NCBI GenBank assembly: GCA_035325905.1
Contig: DAOKYY010000124.1
Span: 1 to 8,018 of the forward strand
Reading direction: 5' to 3'
DNA length: 8,018 nucleotides
Source: DYGX01 sp035325905
Lineage (GTDB): Bacteria; Chloroflexota; Anaerolineae; Aggregatilineales; Aggregatilineaceae
The translations under genes and the position numbers were made by a program. Below, one piece after another: positions 7,701 to 8,018 of the stretch. A model generated the notes under the pieces. That model was not told the DNA's origin, did no database searches, and was given only the letters and a program-made list of their open reading frames with translations. Positions within the stretch are counted from its first letter, which is position 1. Every line of letters starts with the position of its first letter.

Positions 7701-7893
7701 GCGCGTCTACGAGGCGCATGGCGGGCGGACCGGCGCGGCCCTGCGCTTCGCGGCCCCGATCGCGGCGGCGGAAGAAGTCAACCTGCTGGAGGAGCCGCTC
7801 GGCGCGGCGGACATCGCAGGCGACACGCTGCGCTTCGCCCTCACGCCGTACCAGATTCGCTCGTTCCGCGTGGCGCTGGCGAAGACCAGCTAA
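4714..7893 (+). CDS. alpha-mannosidase, glycoside hydrolase family 38 (class II)
   Basis: A complete 1059-residue protein, typical of cytosolic/vacuolar-type class II alpha-mannosidases, which release mannose from alpha-mannosides by a retaining, zinc-dependent mechanism. Order: N-terminal beta-rich accessory region (about 1-240); GH38 catalytic barrel from 249 with HAHIDVEWLWPL (zinc ligands His256 and Asp258), NPTGATWVEPDTNLPGGE (323-340), WLPDVFGYSAALPQI with nucleophile and zinc ligand Asp368, and SKLSWNQ (392-397 region); the middle helical domain ending in LLHQFHDILPGSSI with zinc ligand His584; then C-terminal beta domains from about 718, including DVDWHERR (825-832) and YGVALLNDCKYGHS (887-900). 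All expected metal and catalytic residues visible to me are intact. No signal peptide, so substrates must be internal or imported. Specificity (alpha-1,2, 1,3, 1,6 or mannosylglycerate) is not deducible. It follows the hydrolase and DUF4097-like genes and is probably on the same transcript. Confidence 0.97.
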   Translation: MYLTFEKLTELAKHLSATLYRDAVPLTGWQIVDDLDYGVPLPPDGDPAWQPLPDGGLWSGRLRWAWMKTRATIPAAFAGRPAVLRLQFEALPNRPGTEVFSPPEALVTVRGLETPPQTIDLIHHDVWLAEEAPAGQRLEIVLDMFGGSSMEAGHRVRFRRAELAWIDRETEALYWDARVLLDTIAALPEAAPERGALLRALNDAFGAIDWRNPGDDAFNAGVRRALSDLRAHVFEPSGVDDPRAPRPQIHALGHAHIDVEWLWPLDVTRGKTERTFSTALALMDRFPGYTFTQSQPQLYQLLAETRPDIFERVLDRVREGRVNPTGATWVEPDTNLPGGEALVRQFLFGMRYFERALGVRPEVLWLPDVFGYSAALPQIMRLAGVRYFFTSKLSWNQYTEYPYDTFWWEGLDGSRVLTQLATTPDTDAEAQGIRRNTYGARMTPGEVLRTWTLYKQKPYNHHLPIAYGLGDGGGGPSPEMVQRARRMADLPGLPQVRFSTAEDFFHALEATVPDDLPRWVGELYFQLHRGTFTSQARTKRFNRKTETLLHSAEALSALAHWLGAPYPQDALNAAWEIVLLHQFHDILPGSSIREVYEEVEARYERAQDLAYGALDGALEAIAARIESGDQPAFAVFNTLGTPLGGPVELELPGAGPAAVVAPDGARLPVQWIDEAARHALILPADVPAYGYRRYAVEAAHDMAPVARAVQAAPDALDNGLIRAEFDGQGRLVRLYDHEHGRDVLAEGETGNQLRAYVDRPHEWEAWDIEAYVQDQGWPVEPVSARLIEAGPLRATLEVEYAFNRSRLTQRISLLAGGRTLTFETDVDWHERRTLLRAHFPLAIRAPEATYEIQFGALTRPTHQNTAWDQARHEVPAQQWADLSEAGYGVALLNDCKYGHSTQGHILTLSLLRATMYPDPEADQGAHSFTYALLPHGGDWRGDVIAQARRLNHPLLVQAIEPGGAGLPAEFSLVTCDAPGAQIDTIKRAEDSDDLIVRVYEAHGGRTGAALRFAAPIAAAEEVNLLEEPLGAADIAGDTLRFALTPYQIRSFRVALAKTS

Positions 7894-7934
7894 CGACAGC
7901 AAGAGACAGCGACAAGCGGCGACAAGAGATAACC
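7894..7934. repeat. 10-bp-period degenerate direct repeats after the mannosidase stop
   Basis: Directly after the stop codon the sequence shows a degenerate 10-bp period: GACAGC at 7895 and 7905, then GCGACAAG at 7909 and 7919. The rest of the window end (to 8018) is equally low in complexity, with repeated GCTGCT-type words, and shows no coding frame. It is intergenic as far as the window reaches. Confidence 0.5.
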
Positions 7935-8001
7935 TAAAACGGCCAAGAGCAGCCACCCTGTGCTTCGCTGCCCCTAGCTGCTTCTCGCTGCTCTTTGCTC
8001 T
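7896..8001. repeat. imperfect inverted repeat downstream of the mannosidase; possible terminator
   Basis: Two 25-nt arms, 7896-7920 and 7977-8001, match as reverse complements at 18 of 25 positions by my alignment. Inside lies a shorter perfect 9-bp pair, AAGAGCAGC (7945-7953) and GCTGCTCTT (7987-7995), with a 33-nt loop. The left arm is purine-rich and the right arm pyrimidine-rich. Either stem could form an RNA hairpin after the mannosidase stop, but the loops are long and no clear T tract follows, so a terminator role is only possible. Confidence 0.45.
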
Positions 8002-8018
8002 GGCTAACCGCTGCTCTC

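Noticed and set aside
6538..7956. Long open frame of 472 codons on the minus strand opposite the mannosidase
   Set aside because: It is antisense to conserved GH38 sequence, rich in Arg, Ala, Gln and Val without recognisable motifs, and such frames arise freely opposite GC-rich genes.

Overview
The window is GC-rich, gene-dense bacterial DNA with strong G/C preference at third codon positions. The gene content suits a Chloroflexota (Anaerolineae-like) bacterium: a P-loop ATPase with a long acidic linker and TPRs, an unusual cysteine-poor Trm112-like protein, and a cytoplasmic class II alpha-mannosidase. The taxonomic guess is inference from protein style only; there is no rRNA or other marker gene here.

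Layout. Positions 1-2751 (minus strand) hold a large STAND/NB-ARC-like ATPase: P-loop NTPase, winged-helix-like region, acidic repetitive linker, then 40-residue TPRs. Its C-terminus runs off the left edge. After a 213-bp intergenic gap, 2965-3228 (minus) encodes an 87-residue Trm112/UPF0434-like protein with a good sigma70-type promoter at 3271-3299. A 153-bp divergent intergenic region separates it from a plus-strand cluster. That cluster is an alpha/beta hydrolase (3382-4149), a small DUF4097-like beta-rich protein (4146-4640, overlapping the hydrolase stop by 4 bp) and a complete GH38 alpha-mannosidase (4714-7893). The last 125 bp are non-coding and made of short imperfect direct and inverted repeats.

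How the genes may work together. The hydrolase and the beta-rich protein are almost certainly co-transcribed and translationally coupled, and the mannosidase follows 73 bp later with its own ribosome binding site, so a three-gene transcript is likely. A cytoplasmic mannosidase beside an esterase-type hydrolase suggests turnover of imported mannosides or acylated glycans, but no transporter or regulator in the window confirms this. The minus-strand ATPase and the Trm112-like gene appear to have separate promoters that share the octamer GCTATACT at the -10 position. No mobile element, CRISPR array, tRNA or rRNA was seen. The ATPase is the least conventional gene, but nothing here proves a new system.
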